Assembly (NCBI GenBank): GCA_964023205.1
Contig: OZ026847.1
Location: forward strand, 4,400,819-4,464,818
Direction of reading: 5' to 3'
Length of the DNA: 64,000 nucleotides
Source: Lutraria lutraria
Taxonomy: Eukaryota; Mollusca; Bivalvia; Venerida; Mactridae
Under the pieces are notes generated by a model. It was given only the letters and a program-made list of their open reading frames with translations. It was not told the origin of the DNA and made no database searches. The translations under genes and the position numbers were made by a program. This document shows positions 27,101 to 34,849 of the stretch, one piece after another (position 1 is the stretch's first letter; the number at the start of each line of letters is the position of its first letter).

Positions 27101-28976
27101 AAGTAACACGAATAAAACCAGTTCTACAGTATTGAAAGCACTGTGTAAATTTATTTTTAATAATATCATACTCAAATCTTATAACCAGTAAAATTTTCTA
27201 TAATGGTCACTTCCATTGACAGTATTAATATGTTAATGAAGCCTTCAAATAAAATGAATACTTTTTTAAAGGGGAGTATTAAAGTAGGTGATAACTTACG
27301 TTTTCAATGTTAGATTTTATTCATAGTACAGTAAAGTTCCATCATTCAACCGCCCGGATACCACTTATTCTTGTAGTAGTTTAGCATATAATTAGTGTGG
27401 TATATTTAATTTCTGTTAAGTTCTATTAGAAAGGCTTCCATTTTCCCGGGATCAGTGTTTTTTTTCAGGAATTCCTTTTATAAATCTTAATCTGACCTTT
27501 GTGAAGTATGATTTTTTGTGATGCAAATTAGCTACTTTATTTACTGGTGTATTCATACTTGTTTGGTGTTCATTTGCAGTGTATACTGGCAATGATGAAA
27601 AGAAAAGTTATTATGTCACATGTTTGATGGTGAGTCTTGGAATGCTGTGGGTGGGGACAAACGATGGCTTAATACTAGTTTATCCATTACCAAGACTAAG
27701 AGATGGTGTTCCCAGAATCAATGAACGCCCCCAAGTTGCCCTACACAGTCACAGAGGGCCAGTAAAATTTTTAGTACCAGTTCATTATGGACCACTCAGT
27801 GGAACACCGATACGTCGCCGACCATCTTCGGTACTTCATAATTACAAAGTCGATGAGTCTGTTATCAGACGGTTACCTCAAATGGATAGGACTGCTCTTG
27901 TTGGCGATGAACAACCTATTTATCTTGAGTTGAGGGGTGATTCATTGAAGAGCGAACGTCTGTACGAAGACGTTAAGTTTCAGGGTTACCATGGAAGTCA
28001 GATCTATGAAGAACTTGAAAATGTTAGTGCAGATAAAAGTAAACAAACTGAAGAAAAACCAGTTGAATGTGTCACTCCTGTTAGTGATAAAACAGATTTG
28101 GAAAATTCTGCCGAGCATACTTACTTTGTGCTAGAGGCTCAAGCTAACACTAAGGGAAGAGATGGTGATATAACTGATGAAGTGAAATCAACATCTGACA
28201 GTAAAAATGAAGAATCTGGTGCTGCAGATAATGTTGGTAAACTTCAAACAGATGAAAGTTTGCTCAGTGACCTAGAAAACATTACAAAGAGACCTAAACC
28301 GTCAGAAGATGAAGTGAAATTAAGGAAGAAAAACAGGAGTTCAGATTTGAAATCATTCACATTATCATTACAAGATACAAGGTCACGACCATTTCCCAGG
28401 AATTTTCAGTCGGAATTGAAAAATAAATTAAAAAGTAGAAAGTCTATGGAAGATCTCACGGACAGGGATGCCACTGAAGCTGATGTGGACATTTTATACC
28501 CGACATTATTGCGACCACGTTCCATAGGTCATTTCAATCAGTCGAATAGAGACAGTCGAATGTCAGCTAGTGTTCCAGATGACCTACCCGGCTTTGTTGG
28601 TGAACCAACTTATATGAGACCTAGAATGAGTACGCCCATACAAGCTCGAAAACCAGACATGTCATCAGTAAGGAGAAAGTCAATAAAAGACTTAATTTCT
28701 ACATCGGATCAGGGTAAAAGAAGTTCCACCCGCAAGGAGAGTCGTAGATCTGTATCATTTAATAAAGGAACTGAGTCTTTAGAGAGACCTCAGAAAACCC
28801 AAGTGGGCAGTAGTTTTACGCCAGGTTCATCAGTTGATACTTTACGTAAACAGGATACTAACACTATATTAGTTCTAAGTGGTGGCGATGGCTACAAAGA
28901 TTGGAAGAAAAGACAAGGTCAGAATACATATAGACAAGAGGAACCATGTCTCTTATTCTGGATGTATAGGTTCTAA
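171..28976 (+). CDS. ARHGEF10: Rho guanine nucleotide exchange factor 10-like (ARHGEF10/ARHGEF10L), 3' part
   Basis: Predicted GEF that activates Rho-family GTPases. Exons: 171-367, 3318-3464, 4030-4107, 5837-5888, 7066-7193, 10345-10461, 11774-11866, 12756-12974, 14887-14969, 19163-19302, 20347-20462, 21464-21582, 21806-21891, 22374-22480, 23441-23697, 24495-24655, 25692-25828, 26606-26792, 27580-28976. All junctions agree in phase and give about 1272 residues after a partial first codon. Seen: an acidic Ser/Asp-rich start ending in a PLPPRPEK segment (1-65), a DH domain (about 115-310) with LIDSERNYIKSLERL and LMLKPIQRFPQF, a PH-like region (about 325-525), a beta-propeller (about 560-875), then a long polar insert and a final strand LSGGDGYKDW...LLFWMYRF at the C-terminus. 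DH, divergent PH and WD40-like propeller in this order is the ARHGEF10 family layout. Upstream exons and the start codon lie outside the window. Invertebrates may have one gene for the vertebrate ARHGEF10/10L pair, so the exact symbol is open. Confidence 0.93.
1180..1625. repeat. 22-bp minisatellite interrupted by a TIR element
   Basis: Unit close to gtgtaagaaaatgtacagga plus aa, four copies at about 1180-1262 and about nine at 1432-1625. The gap is filled by the element at 1266-1431. Minus-strand open frames rich in FLYIFL/FPVHFL are translations of this array, not genes. Confidence 0.9.
1266..1431. mobile_element. CAGGGTTCTCA MITE, hAT-like, copy 1
   Basis: Terminal inverted repeats CAGGGTTCTCA and TGAGAACCCTG bound about 166 bp. 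It sits inside the 22-bp minisatellite, with aaaatg on both sides as a possible target duplication. CAGGG-type ends are common in hAT elements; the assignment is inferred. Confidence 0.7.
2100..2200. mobile_element. 'gagcaacaacctct' TIR element, copy 1
   Basis: Begins acagtgcaacctctttaaag and contains gagaggttgttgctct. It is a short member of a foldback family also at 11891, 16172, 20125 and 48299. The right terminus is diverged. Confidence 0.55.
2871..3265. mobile_element. Dispersed repeat 'tatgcgcccgtttgaaaaac', copy 1
   Basis: Opens atgcgcccgtttgaaaaacg and cgtattatggaaacacccgt, with agatctagggtcaag further in. A related copy lies at 59781. No coding capacity. Boundaries are approximate. 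Confidence 0.6.
3576..3768. mobile_element. 'gtcaaacctgtg..ggccac' element, copy 1
   Basis: Starts acagtcaaacctgtgttact and ends ggcctttgttcacaggtttg; inverted ends with aaataaaggccaccag inside. Other copies: 6598, 35163, 43968 and 46988. Confidence 0.65.
4147..4590. repeat. Probable dispersed repeat in the DH-domain intron
   Basis: Opens tgccccctttcaaagaaaag and includes gtcagtaggtcgaagatcaa, wording shared with other dispersed repeats (for example 53205-54030). Open frames here are incidental. Confidence 0.45.
4778..5849 (+). repeat. 43-bp minisatellite of a duplicated 3' splice site (25 copies)
   Basis: Unit: tactagagttatacttgat, tgttatag, gagtttattgacccca. The AG/GAG junction recurs exactly every 43 bp: the first copy would start an exon at 4805, the last at 5837, the real exon (24 x 43 = 1032). 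Three units, near 5020, 5107 and 5623, read ttatagaaatttatt instead. The last unit runs on into exon coding sequence. Confidence 0.95.
5837..5888 (+). CDS. ARHGEF10: 52-nt DH exon whose 3' splice site has been tandemly copied
   Basis: Acceptor ttgattgttatag precedes GAG TTT ATT GAC CTC; the exon encodes EFIDLRKPLDKSPYISQ plus one base, then donor gtaata. Joined to 7066 (first bases CC), the split codon becomes GCC (Ala) and the protein reads ...SLERLRD-EFIDLRKPLDKSPYISQ-AEIKVTFRKVEEI.... This fits the usual DH pattern of PL, a short linker, then (L/I)S-x-x-E-I and I/V-E-E-I. Without it the segment comes out about four residues shorter than in the human family members as I recall them. It is the last of 25 copies of the same junction (see the 4778-5849 array). 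The acceptor at 7066 is weak; the main alternative is skipping this exon and using the stronger acceptor at 7029. Confidence 0.7.
6100..6380. mobile_element. Nested foldback element
   Basis: A near-perfect inverted repeat spans 6265-6379: ggttagtgtctaaaatgact pairs with agtcattttagacactaacc, with an inner gggtagc / gctaccc stem. A second weaker pair, tagtgtttgccctatttttt (about 6109) and aaaaataggacaaacacta (about 6243), suggests it sits beside or inside an older foldback. Confidence 0.65.
6598..6760. mobile_element. 'gtcaaacctgtg' element, copy 2
   Basis: cagtcatacctgtgaacaaa to the ggtggtcttatttggagctt region; same family as 3576. Confidence 0.55.
6785..6895 (-). mobile_element. SINE family 1 tail fragment
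   Basis: cagttttcctggactgtatt and ctaaccagtacttatttacc are the reverse complement of the family 1 tail. Confidence 0.6.
7029..7193 (+). CDS. ARHGEF10: DH exon with two possible acceptors (7029 or 7066)
   Basis: The exon ends at a clear donor (CATGTA then gtatgt) and joins in phase to 10345. Two acceptors are possible. At 7029 the tract 'ctttattcatctattgtag' is a good 3' splice site and gives VYMEHILGLTKK before AEIKVTF; it is in phase only if exon 5837-5888 is skipped. At 7066 the AG is preceded by purines (caaagaaag), a poor tract, but it is in phase with exon 5837-5888 and gives the better DH alignment. The two forms may be alternative transcripts. Confidence 0.75.
7663..10276. repeat. 48-bp minisatellite, 54 copies, in a DH-domain intron
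   Basis: Consensus: ccttcataatgaaaatagct, tgagacttaaacctttcag, ccatagagt. Spacing is exactly 48 bp from 7710 to 10254 (53 intervals). Because 48 is a multiple of 3 and the unit is stop-free in one frame per strand, it gives frames of about 900 codons on both strands, neither with an ATG at its 5' end; these are not called as genes. Variant units form higher-order blocks: ccctcaacatg recurs 432 bp apart (9 units) and a three-unit variant pattern recurs 960 bp apart (20 units). Confidence 0.95.
10552..10715 (+). mobile_element. tRNA-derived SINE family 3, copy 1
   Basis: tRNA-like head with A box ttagctcagtggttagag and B box gagttcaaaccca, then the body gtccatgataaatttgactg. The same body occurs at 24094. 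Confidence 0.8.
10727..10902. mobile_element. CAGGGTTCTCA MITE, copy 2
   Basis: Same ends and interior (gcaggccaattcagccgc, tagaaaatgcccgg) as the copy at 1266, in the opposite orientation. It lies next to two SINEs in the same intron. Confidence 0.7.
10948..11150 (+). mobile_element. tRNA-derived SINE family 2, copy 1
   Basis: Head gagctgtggtgtaggggttg, B box gggtttgaatcccatc, tail with catcgagagtagttaatat and tacaatcgatgtaaaatat. A reverse-strand copy is at 23742. Confidence 0.8.
11369..11576. mobile_element. Palindromic MITE 'tgtggaatcattaatttt', copy 1
   Basis: Inverted ends actgtggaatcattaatttt / aaaattaatgattccacagt enclose repeated ccacgaaatc motifs. Confidence 0.8.
11891..12183. mobile_element. 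'gagcaacaacctct' TIR element, copy 2 with internal duplications
   Basis: Runs from tacagtacaacctctgtaga to gagaggttgtactgta, i.e. inverted ends. Inside, a segment ending gttgttgctctacagag is repeated three times about 80 bp apart, and the left end is duplicated. Confidence 0.75.
12540..12690. repeat. Short tandem duplication in intron
   Basis: acccatcacataggcaaata followed by tgcagagatttgtga occurs twice about 61 bp apart. Confidence 0.8.
12985..13375. repeat. Composite minisatellite of 'gatctgt' units, period about 69 bp
   Basis: About five copies of ggttataatagatctgtgtg, caaggttataaatttgagat, ctgtttatgaatttgagatc, starting about 10 bp after the donor of exon 12756-12974. The period is a multiple of 3, so frames stay open on both strands; the plus-strand frame runs on directly from the exon because no stop intervenes. 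Confidence 0.85.
13600..13830 (+). mobile_element. SINE-like repeat, family 4
   Basis: Contains gtgggttcaattcttgg (B-box-like), then aggcatgtatcggtgcttta and caggcccaataaagaatcag. Related sequence lies on the other strand at 24840-25150. Confidence 0.5.
13905..14200. mobile_element. Diverged 'cagggc..tttttt' foldback family
   Basis: Contains ttttttgggaacgatatttg, cctgaaattccccttttccc and ctacctgagggcccgg; related to 48465 and 57466. Confidence 0.45.
14352..14840. mobile_element. Possible TIR element
   Basis: gcaccggttttcgaacccct near the left and ggtggggttcgagaataggt near the right are loosely inverted. The interior contains aaaatggcggccattaaag and gcgcatgcgtacg. An intronic promoter is an alternative reading. 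Ends just upstream of exon 14887. Confidence 0.35.
15150..15522. mobile_element. Foldback element with a nested MITE
   Basis: ccccaaggttataaaacttg / caagtcttataaccttgggg inverted ends. A member without the nested MITE is at 16538. Confidence 0.65.
15248..15384. mobile_element. Palindromic MITE 'tgtggaatcat', copy 2 (nested)
   Basis: actgtggaatcataaattcg to aaaattaatgattccacagt, inserted inside the element at 15150-15522. Confidence 0.75.
15836..16016. mobile_element. Palindromic MITE 'tgtggaatcat', copy 3
   Basis: tactgtattttcatttattt to aaaattaatgattccacagt, with the shared gctatttcgtggggacataa interior. Confidence 0.7.
16172..16246. mobile_element. 'gagcaacaacctct' TIR element, copy 3 (short)
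   Basis: Only about 75 bp, running from gtgcagcctctccaaagg to ggagaggttgtactgta. Probably an internally deleted member of the family. Confidence 0.6.
16538..16788. mobile_element. Foldback element without the nested MITE
   Basis: tctaggttatgaaattgaga ... tctcaagtttaatagctttg; same interior (aacaatctcagaactcaagt) as the 15150 element. Confidence 0.55.
16797..16981 (+). repeat. 46-bp minisatellite, 4 copies
   Basis: Unit cttcagcatatatgattgca, gaaaaataaactggaaataa, aaccat. The copies are almost identical, so the expansion is recent. Confidence 0.92.
17032..17215. mobile_element. CAGGGTTCTCA MITE, copy 3
   Basis: Third copy with an internal run of about 20 G. Flanked by A-runs (aaaaaa) that may be the target duplication. 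Confidence 0.7.
17341..17606 (+). mobile_element. tRNA-derived SINE family 1, full copy
   Basis: Head gccgtggtccagtggttagt, B box aagtttgattcttgg, body ccttgacatatggagaagct, and tail gtaaaatggcgttaaaccc. It is used here as the family reference. Confidence 0.8.
17610..17830 (-). mobile_element. SINE-like repeat, family 5, reverse
   Basis: ggggctcaaacccacgatcc is an inverted B box; body ttgttcctgggaagaaccag. The segment at about 6395-6500 (tagttcttcccaggagtgat) carries related body sequence in the opposite orientation. Confidence 0.5.
18603..18679. mobile_element. 76-bp palindrome, copy 1
   Basis: cgagggctcagcgcaa ... ttgcgctgaacccttg, loop ttcttatttcaatatg. Flanks acaatt / aattgt are also inverted. 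Confidence 0.85.
19630..19880. repeat. Imperfect minisatellite 'aacaatctcagg'
   Basis: Alternating gagtttgtttaacaatctca and gagtttgtaaaacaatctca half-units of about 33 bp; the motif resembles the interior of the foldback at 16538. Confidence 0.8.
20125..20302. mobile_element. 'gagcaacaacctct' TIR element, copy 4
   Basis: About 178 bp with inverted ends tacagtaaaacctctg / cagaggttgtactgta, just upstream of the exon at 20347. Confidence 0.75.
20650..20725. mobile_element. 76-bp palindrome, copy 2
   Basis: cgagggttcaacacaaca ... tgttgtgctgagccctcg, opposite orientation to copy 1. Confidence 0.85.
21114..21425. mobile_element. 'tataccccca..aatgaag' dispersed repeat, copy 1
   Basis: tatacccccacaaatgaagt, then ggtcggtccgtcggtcggtt; a family I associate with bivalve genomes. 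A second copy is at 22983. Confidence 0.65.
22592..22898 (-). mobile_element. tRNA-derived SINE family 1, reverse, with a palindrome inserted
   Basis: Reverse complement gives tggtccagaggttagtgtgc and a B box ggtttgaatcccagt. The body is split at 22699-22773 by the 76-bp palindromic element. Confidence 0.8.
22699..22773. mobile_element. 76-bp palindrome, copy 3, inside a SINE
   Basis: gagggttcagcgcaacag ... ctgttgcgctgagccctcg-type arms with atatgga on both sides, a likely target duplication. Confidence 0.85.
22983..23290. mobile_element. 'tatacccc' dispersed repeat, copy 2
   Basis: tatacccctgcaaacaaaaa, then gtcactctgttggtcggtct; shares the catgcccagtgatccactca block with copy 1. Confidence 0.65.
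23742..23877 (-). mobile_element. tRNA-derived SINE family 2, copy 2, reverse and truncated
   Basis: Reverse complement of the family 2 body (ttaactactctcgatgactg, tcctggattcagaccagtac); the tRNA-like head is missing. Confidence 0.7.
24094..24325 (+). mobile_element. tRNA-derived SINE family 3, copy 2
   Basis: gttagttcagtggttaagag head, agttcaaacactcgg B box and the tccatgacaaatttgactga body, in the intron before exon 24495. Confidence 0.8.
24840..25150 (-). mobile_element. SINE-like repeat, family 4, reverse
   Basis: gtaaagcaccaatacatgcc is the reverse complement of the family 4 body, and gaatctaacccatgaccttt resembles an inverted B box. Confidence 0.5.
25869..26258. mobile_element. TTAA-flanked MITE, piggyBac-like, copy 1
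   Basis: TTAA then AGGGGCATACCC at the left, GGGGTATGCCCCT then TTAA at the right. TTAA target duplications with short TIRs point to a piggyBac-type transposase in trans. No transposase is encoded. Confidence 0.7.
26294..26527 (+). mobile_element. tRNA-derived SINE family 1, copy
   Basis: cagctgttgtccagtagtta head, aagttgccagttcctagtgg body, and gaatggcattaaaccc tail. Confidence 0.75.
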
Positions 28977-29323
28977 CAAAAAAACTCAGAATGATGTCTA
29001 AATTATTATGTTTTGCTACATTTTGCATTCAACATTGTTTTCAGTGTAAAGCCCTGAATAAAGGGTTGTTTTGAAAAGTACAGGGTTTTATCAGATAGGG
29101 TTGATAATTTTTACTTGATTATATGGTCATCTCTTTTTTTAACTTTACTTATGTATCTTGTAAGCCTCTCTGTTAAGCACTGCTTTTCTCTTGCCACAGA
29201 AGAGTTATTCTTTGGTGTATAGTCTGTTTACAATGAATAACTGCATGATTGAATGATCTTTTTATTTTATTTATGTTGTTGTTAGTATTACAAAATATGG
29301 TCTCTTTTGCTTACTGCAGTTTT
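28977..29323 (+). other. RhoGEF 3' UTR / flank
   Basis: AT-rich sequence after the stop codon, with a candidate AATAAA at 29057. No repeats or coding seen. Confidence 0.4.
29057..29062 (+). terminator. Possible poly(A) signal of the RhoGEF gene
   Basis: AATAAA 81 bases after the stop codon. It is the first such hexamer downstream, but the region is AT-rich, and no clear GT-rich element was verified. Confidence 0.3.
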
Positions 29324-30505
29324 TAGCTCACATGTCACAAAGTGACAAAGTGAGCTATTAGGATCACTCTCCGTCCGGCGTCCGGCGTCATGGGTCGTGC
29401 GGTGTGCGTCGTGCGTCGTCAAACTTTATGTTGTGACCACACTAGGGGCCACATTTTTGGCTCAATTTTAGCAAAACTGGGTCAGAACGTTAATATCAAC
29501 AAAATCTCGGACGAGTTCGATATTGGGCCATTTGGGGTCAAAAACTAGGTCACCAGGGCCAAATAAGGGAAAACCTTGTGAACACTTTAGAAATCACTGT
29601 TTTGACTGCATCTTCATGAAACTTTGTCAGAATGTTTATTTTAATAATATGTAGGTCAAGTTTGATAATGGGTCATTTCTGTAGTAGAATTAGGTCACTA
29701 GGGCAAATTGCTGGAAAACCTTGTGAACACTCTAGAAGTCACTGTTTTGATTGGATGATCATGAAACCTTGTCATAATGTTTGTCTTCATAATATCTTGG
29801 ACGAGTTCGAACATGGGTCATCTTGGGTCAAAAACTAGGTCGCTAGGTCAAATCTTATGAAAAACCATGTTAACACTGTAGATTTCACAGTTATTATTGG
29901 ATCTTCACCAAACTTTGTCAAATAGTTTGTTTTAATGATATAATGGTCAAGTATAAATATGGGTCATCTGGGGTCAATAACTAGGTCACCAGGTCAAATC
30001 TTAGGAAAACTTTGTTAACACTGTAGATGTCACAGTTTTTATTGGATCTTCACCAAACCTTGTCAAAATGTTTGCCTCAATGATATGTGGGTCAAGGATG
30101 AAGATGGGTCAGCCGGGGTCAAAAACTGGGTCACAAGGTCAAATCTTAGGTAAAAATCTTGTAAAAGCTCTAAATGTCATGGTTTTGATTGGATCTTGGC
30201 CAAACCTTGTCAGATTGTTTGTCTTAATGATATTAAGGACAAGTTCAAATATGGGTTACCTGGGGTCAAAAACCAGGTCACAAGGTCAAATCTTAGGAAA
30301 CCTTATTAACACTGTAGATGTCAAATTTTGATCGTATCTTCACCAAACCTAGTCAGACTGTTTTTCTCAATGATATGTAAGACAAATTCGAACATAGGTG
30401 GTCTGGGGTCAAAAACTAGGTCACCGGTTCAAAACAATGTTTAAATGAGTGAACAGTGATTGTCATGGGAGCGATATAGGGCCATCTTGGCCCTCTTGTT
30501 TATGT
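29324..30505. mobile_element. Long dispersed repeat 'agctcacatgtcac' with internal tandem units
   Basis: Opens tagctcacatgtcacaaagt and ends gggccatcttggccctcttg. The interior is about seven degenerate units of roughly 145 bp (ttggatcttcaccaaacctt, ggtcaaaaactaggtcacc). Not coding: the short frames are incidental. Confidence 0.75.
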
Positions 30506-31120
30506 TTGTAAACGGTATATATAGTGAGTATAGTGAGATATCTGCTGGCAGTGTTCCTTATGTAAGTAATGAATATGTTTAATCTAGGGCTGTGGGCCGT
30601 TGGGTAAGTGGCAATCCGATCCAATCCACGATTCAACACTTACGATCCACAAATCGAATCATGAATCTTTAGTTATCAAATAACCCATCTAAAACTTTGA
30701 TTTTCATTTAGAAATAATGAAGTAAATCAATATCAATTGTTCTACGGCTTAAATGTATACATACTCCCTTCCAATTACATTTTTAATGGATTTACCAGCT
30801 TCATTTGCGGGTTTAAGCCTGTGACCCATTATTTCAAGATTCTATTGGACCTCTTGGCAAAATAAATAGTCCATGATGAGACAATATATATTCAGAGAAA
30901 ATGGATTTTTAAGAACAAAGAATACACTTTATGTTAAAAAAACAAGATCGCGAACCACGAGTCTCAGTAATGGCGATTATTCATACTCTAATTTTCCATT
31001 TGATTCGTGATTACCCAAGTACTCGGATACTCGCCACAGCCCTGTAATATTATCAGAACATTTTCCGTCTGATTAGTGTTATCTGGAATAGACATGTAAG
31101 TGGCACCTGAATGTACAAAT
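30506..31120. other. Intergenic, nothing coding seen
   Basis: AT-rich. Contains an imperfect fold (cgattcaacacttacgatcc / ttgattcgtgattacccaag region), possibly an old transposon remnant. Confidence 0.3.
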
Positions 31121-31196
31121 CGAGGGTTCAATGCAACAGTGTCGTAACTCATATTGAAATAAGAACAAGTTACGACAGTGTTGCACTGAGCCCTCG
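31121..31196. mobile_element. 76-bp palindrome, copy 4
   Basis: cgagggttcaatgcaaca ... tgttgcactgagccctcg. Confidence 0.85.
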
Positions 31197-31607
31197 AAAT
31201 GTCAGTTTATTGGCTTATCTGAGCTTAGATAGAATTTTTTAAACTACAAAATCTTGTTCTTCCTTTTTCATTGTTATAAATGTCATATTTGTGCTAATAA
31301 TTATAGAGACATCATATTGTTGGCTGTTGACAAATCTACATACTAGTGTCATGTTAGTATAAAACATGCTTCCTTATTTCGTGTTTTTTAAATGACACCC
31401 ATGTGTTTGTACATGTATATATTGTGGGTGTGTAAATATTATCATTTTATATTTACAGTACTAGACCCATGTTCATTGTATATCATTAAGCACTTCACTA
31501 TTTTGTTTTTCCACTTTGTTGCACAGCTTAAAATGGCAGAGGTTGTTTCAGTCCCAAATCAAATATTTAGCCACAGATGTGTTGAACCTGTTACTTATAT
31601 GCTTGTT

Positions 31608-32115
31608 TTAGCTCACCTGAGCCATAGGCTCAGGATGAGCTTTTAGGATCGATGAATGTCCAGCATCCGGCCACAATTAGTTTGTTTACACTCTAGCATC
31701 CACAGCTCTTAGCCAATCTTCATAAAACTTGGTCATGATGTATATGGCCTCAATATATCGGCCAAGATCAAGTATGTGTGAAAGAGTTATGTGCCCTTGA
31801 CTTAGAAAATGTGCTGTATTTAGCTTGTTTACACTCTAGCGCCTTAATTTCTTCATCAATCATAATCATATTTACTGTGAATGTGTATGACCTTCAGGTC
31901 TTGGCCAAGTTTGATTATGAATGGAATCGGACTAGGACTTCAAGAGTAAGGTTTTCCTTGGCATAGAAAATTTACTATATTTCAGCTTGTTTACACTCTT
32001 GTGCCTTTATTTTGATAAAAATCTGTAGAAACGGGTTATATGAGATGAAGCTATATTACCTGGTCATAACAAAGTGAAGTTGTTCTCAGGTGAGTGATAA
32101 AGGGCCATCTTGTTT
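31608..32115. mobile_element. Dispersed repeat 'agctcacctgagcc'
   Basis: tagctcacctgagccatagg to agggccatcttgtttttg, with ttgtttacactctagc repeated three times about 150 bp apart. Confidence 0.7.
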
Positions 32116-33734
32116 TTGTTAATGATTGTTTATTTTGTTGCTTGGGACGTAAATATGTGGCATTTATTTTGTTAACACCATTTGTATTTCTTTATTGAGG
32201 CTTATAATTGTTTCGTGTAAGGTAGTTAAGTTCAGAGTGTTGTAATAATGGTTGAGACATAAAGATATATTACGCGAAAATAAAACCATGTCTTGTTGTT
32301 TAAATCATATATAAGTGCATAATGTAGACATTAATATGTGATTTTTAGAACGTACATCAAAAGTTGAGGCTTTTTATTACTGGTAATGAAATTTTGTGAA
32401 AAATTGTGAAACATTTTTGTTGGAAATGTATGTTGCATGATAATAATGTCAGTATAAATCTCAGTAATTACAATTTAGAATTGATGACATAGAATAGAAA
32501 GCAAAAGATTTTATCTCTATATAGAAAAAGAAATATAAATATTTAAGAATAGTCTATTTATTTCCAGCTCAATATCTTATATCTACGAAAGCATGTAAAT
32601 TTTAAAGACTTATACTGTGCCAATTATAGATATTATTTATAATACAAATAAGAATTTATCCAATTGGTCAAATTAGTTTACCGTATGTAATGTAAAAACA
32701 TAGGAAATGATAGTTAATAAAATAATAATGAAATGAAATTGTGAAGATAAATACCATAAAAATAATTATCTTGTAAATTTCTTTTCTGATAATTAAAGCA
32801 TGCTTGATTGTATATAAGCATATGCACTTAAGCATATAATATCGCTCATATTTCTACAGGACAGTGAAACCCGTGAACAATGACCAACATTGAGGCAGTA
32901 AAGCATTTTTCCTTCATGCATAGCATGCCTTTGCTTAGAGATTTATTAGGTCTTATATATTTCAGCACACATATAATGAATAGCTTTGTCCAGATAATGG
33001 AAGCCTTATATATAAAAGTGGTCATTGAAGCAGGTTTGATTGTCTCAGAAGGTGCAAAAAAATGGTGCAAATAATTTTCTATTTTAGTAATTTTACCAAA
33101 AATTACATGTATGTATATTTACAAATAGCAATACATATACAAAGTATTTTTAGCATAAGTATATCAGTTTTATTGTAAAATAATGGATATAGTAAGCTAT
33201 TCATACAGTACCATTTAGCTTTGCTCAAGCCAATTATAGAATGTCATCATATATAACTGGCTTATAAACCTCACATAATTATAAGGCATGTTTTTGTAGC
33301 TTTATTGTTTTAGTTATGAAGAAATGTAGATGTTAGCATATCATTCTGTACCAGTTGTATAGAATGCTATCAAAAATACAAAGTAATTTTCTTTTATGAT
33401 TCAAAGTCTAAGTGCCAAGATTCTTGTGCATTTGTCACAGATTGCAGAGATTTTGCTCGCTGATACAGGCTTGTGGTTCTAACCAAATTCTATCTATACC
33501 TTAACCTAATTAACTGGCCTTACTGTCAATTTCTCTTACTATTAGTTCATAAATTTTGTTGTATTTAAAAAATGGTTCTTTGTGATTGATTTTTATGGTA
33601 AACAGGAAAGAAAGTGTCAGGTTATAGTAATAGGAAAGCGAAGCAATCATGATGGTCAATAAGTTCTATCTGCACGATCTAGCTGATTGCTCAGGTGGAA
33701 AATTGCACTACCTTGGGTCTATACTAATTACTTG
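32116..33734. other. AT-rich intergenic stretch
   Basis: No recognisable gene, repeat family or RNA. Short frames such as the one at 32880 show no family resemblance. Confidence 0.4.
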
Positions 33735-34035
33735 CAGTCTTCGAATTTAGCACCGGAACTTGAACCAAATCCACCAAATGGTGTTTGGACCAGTAAATTT
33801 GAAAAGGTCAGTGGTCCGACAGTTCAGTAAATTTTTCAGTGATAATTTTACCATTTTTGAGAACAAAAAAATGAAATTTCTAAATCACTCTCGAAAAATA
33901 TAACATATTTAGCCAAATTATATAAACTTTTGTGTATTCTCATTTTGGTCCGCTAAAAGTTCATTCAGTCCAAGTAAGTTTGCATTTTCACTGGACTGAA
34001 TGTCCAGTGCTTAAAAAAGTTTTTCATGAAGACTG
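33735..34035. mobile_element. CAGTCTTC-TIR element, copy 1
   Basis: cagtcttcgaatttagcacc to tttttcatgaagactg; about 300 bp. An inverted, diverged partner is at 39434. Confidence 0.75.
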
Positions 34036-34849
34036 AACGAGAATACACTCTTGGACACTTCTTATTTCTTTTTTGTGCTTAGATTGTTGTTTAAAAAGCT
34101 ATGTTTTTTTGTGAACTTTTTGTAACATATAATCTAGGAGTGTAAAGGAATCTTGTAGTGCTGCTTTACCATTGGTCAATTTTACTTCTATACTTAGAAA
34201 GAACCAATCAGAAGTCAAGATGCTGAGACTTTTCTGCAAGCTTTGTTTGATACCATGCTTCCATTTAGATTATTGAAATAATGTAATACATGTATACCAG
34301 TATACAGTAGCAAGTTTATTGTTGTTGTTCTTATATATGGTACATTGTTACAAATGTTGTAAGGTTGATTGCCTTTTATTATAATCTGTGGTTTAAGGAA
34401 TTACTATGTGTACATTTATTCTCTAAGTTGCTTGATTTGTTTTCCCTTTTTCTGAACTTTACTCTTTTAGTCATTTTACATATTTTTTGCTTTGCCTGTT
34501 ATAAGATCCACATACTTGGTTCTTTTTGTTGTTCATTTGCTAATTGATAAAAAAATCAATTTTTTTACTTGTAGTTTATTTTTCATTGCTATTATTACCT
34601 GCATGGTCGGTTAGTAATGTTTTATTTCAAATCTGTATATATCATGTCAGGTGATAGGTTTTAGACATATATTTAGCTTGGCCTCTTATGTCTCTGATTA
34701 TTTCTTAATTAGGCCACATGGCTACATTATAAACAATATAAATGAGATCTTTAGTTCCTGTTATCTACATTATGTTTCTATTTTTGACTGTTTGTTTAAA
34801 TCTCCACATTATTCCATACATTTCATTTTTCAGATGGGTGACAGTCTCT
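34036..34849. other. AT-rich intergenic stretch
   Basis: Nothing recognisable; T-rich frames only. Confidence 0.35.

Larger units (their letters stand above)
23441..28976 (+). other. ARHGEF10: C-terminal beta-propeller exons with long disordered insert
   Basis: Exons 23441-23697, 24495-24655, 25692-25828, 26606-26792 and 27580-28976. WD40-like strands are visible: HLWICSSNEGQGQVSIVSL, VLCGNRSGTVIAF, AWVVCGSYVYIIDV, GVWASFIGQPNICLYHC and MLWVGTNDGLILVYPL. The last exon then carries about 350 residues rich in Ser, Lys, Glu and Arg with no fold signal, before a closing strand (TILVLSGGDGYKDW ... CLLFWMYRF). The first codon of the final exon is split (G + TG), so an apparent start there is not a real initiation codon. 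Stop is TAA at 28974-28976. Confidence 0.85.

Noticed and set aside
27579..28976. Independent 465-residue gene
   Set aside because: The apparent start is a GTG spanning the acceptor; the sequence is the last exon of the RhoGEF, in phase with the exon ending at 26792.
29632..30331. Short frames around 'SRIRSLGQI' and 'SKTGSQGQILG'
   Set aside because: They fall in the tandem units of the 29324-30505 dispersed repeat and share no protein family.
32880..33074. 64-residue frame MTNIEAVKHFSF...
   Set aside because: AT-rich chance frame, no splice context, and an opposing frame of equal length.
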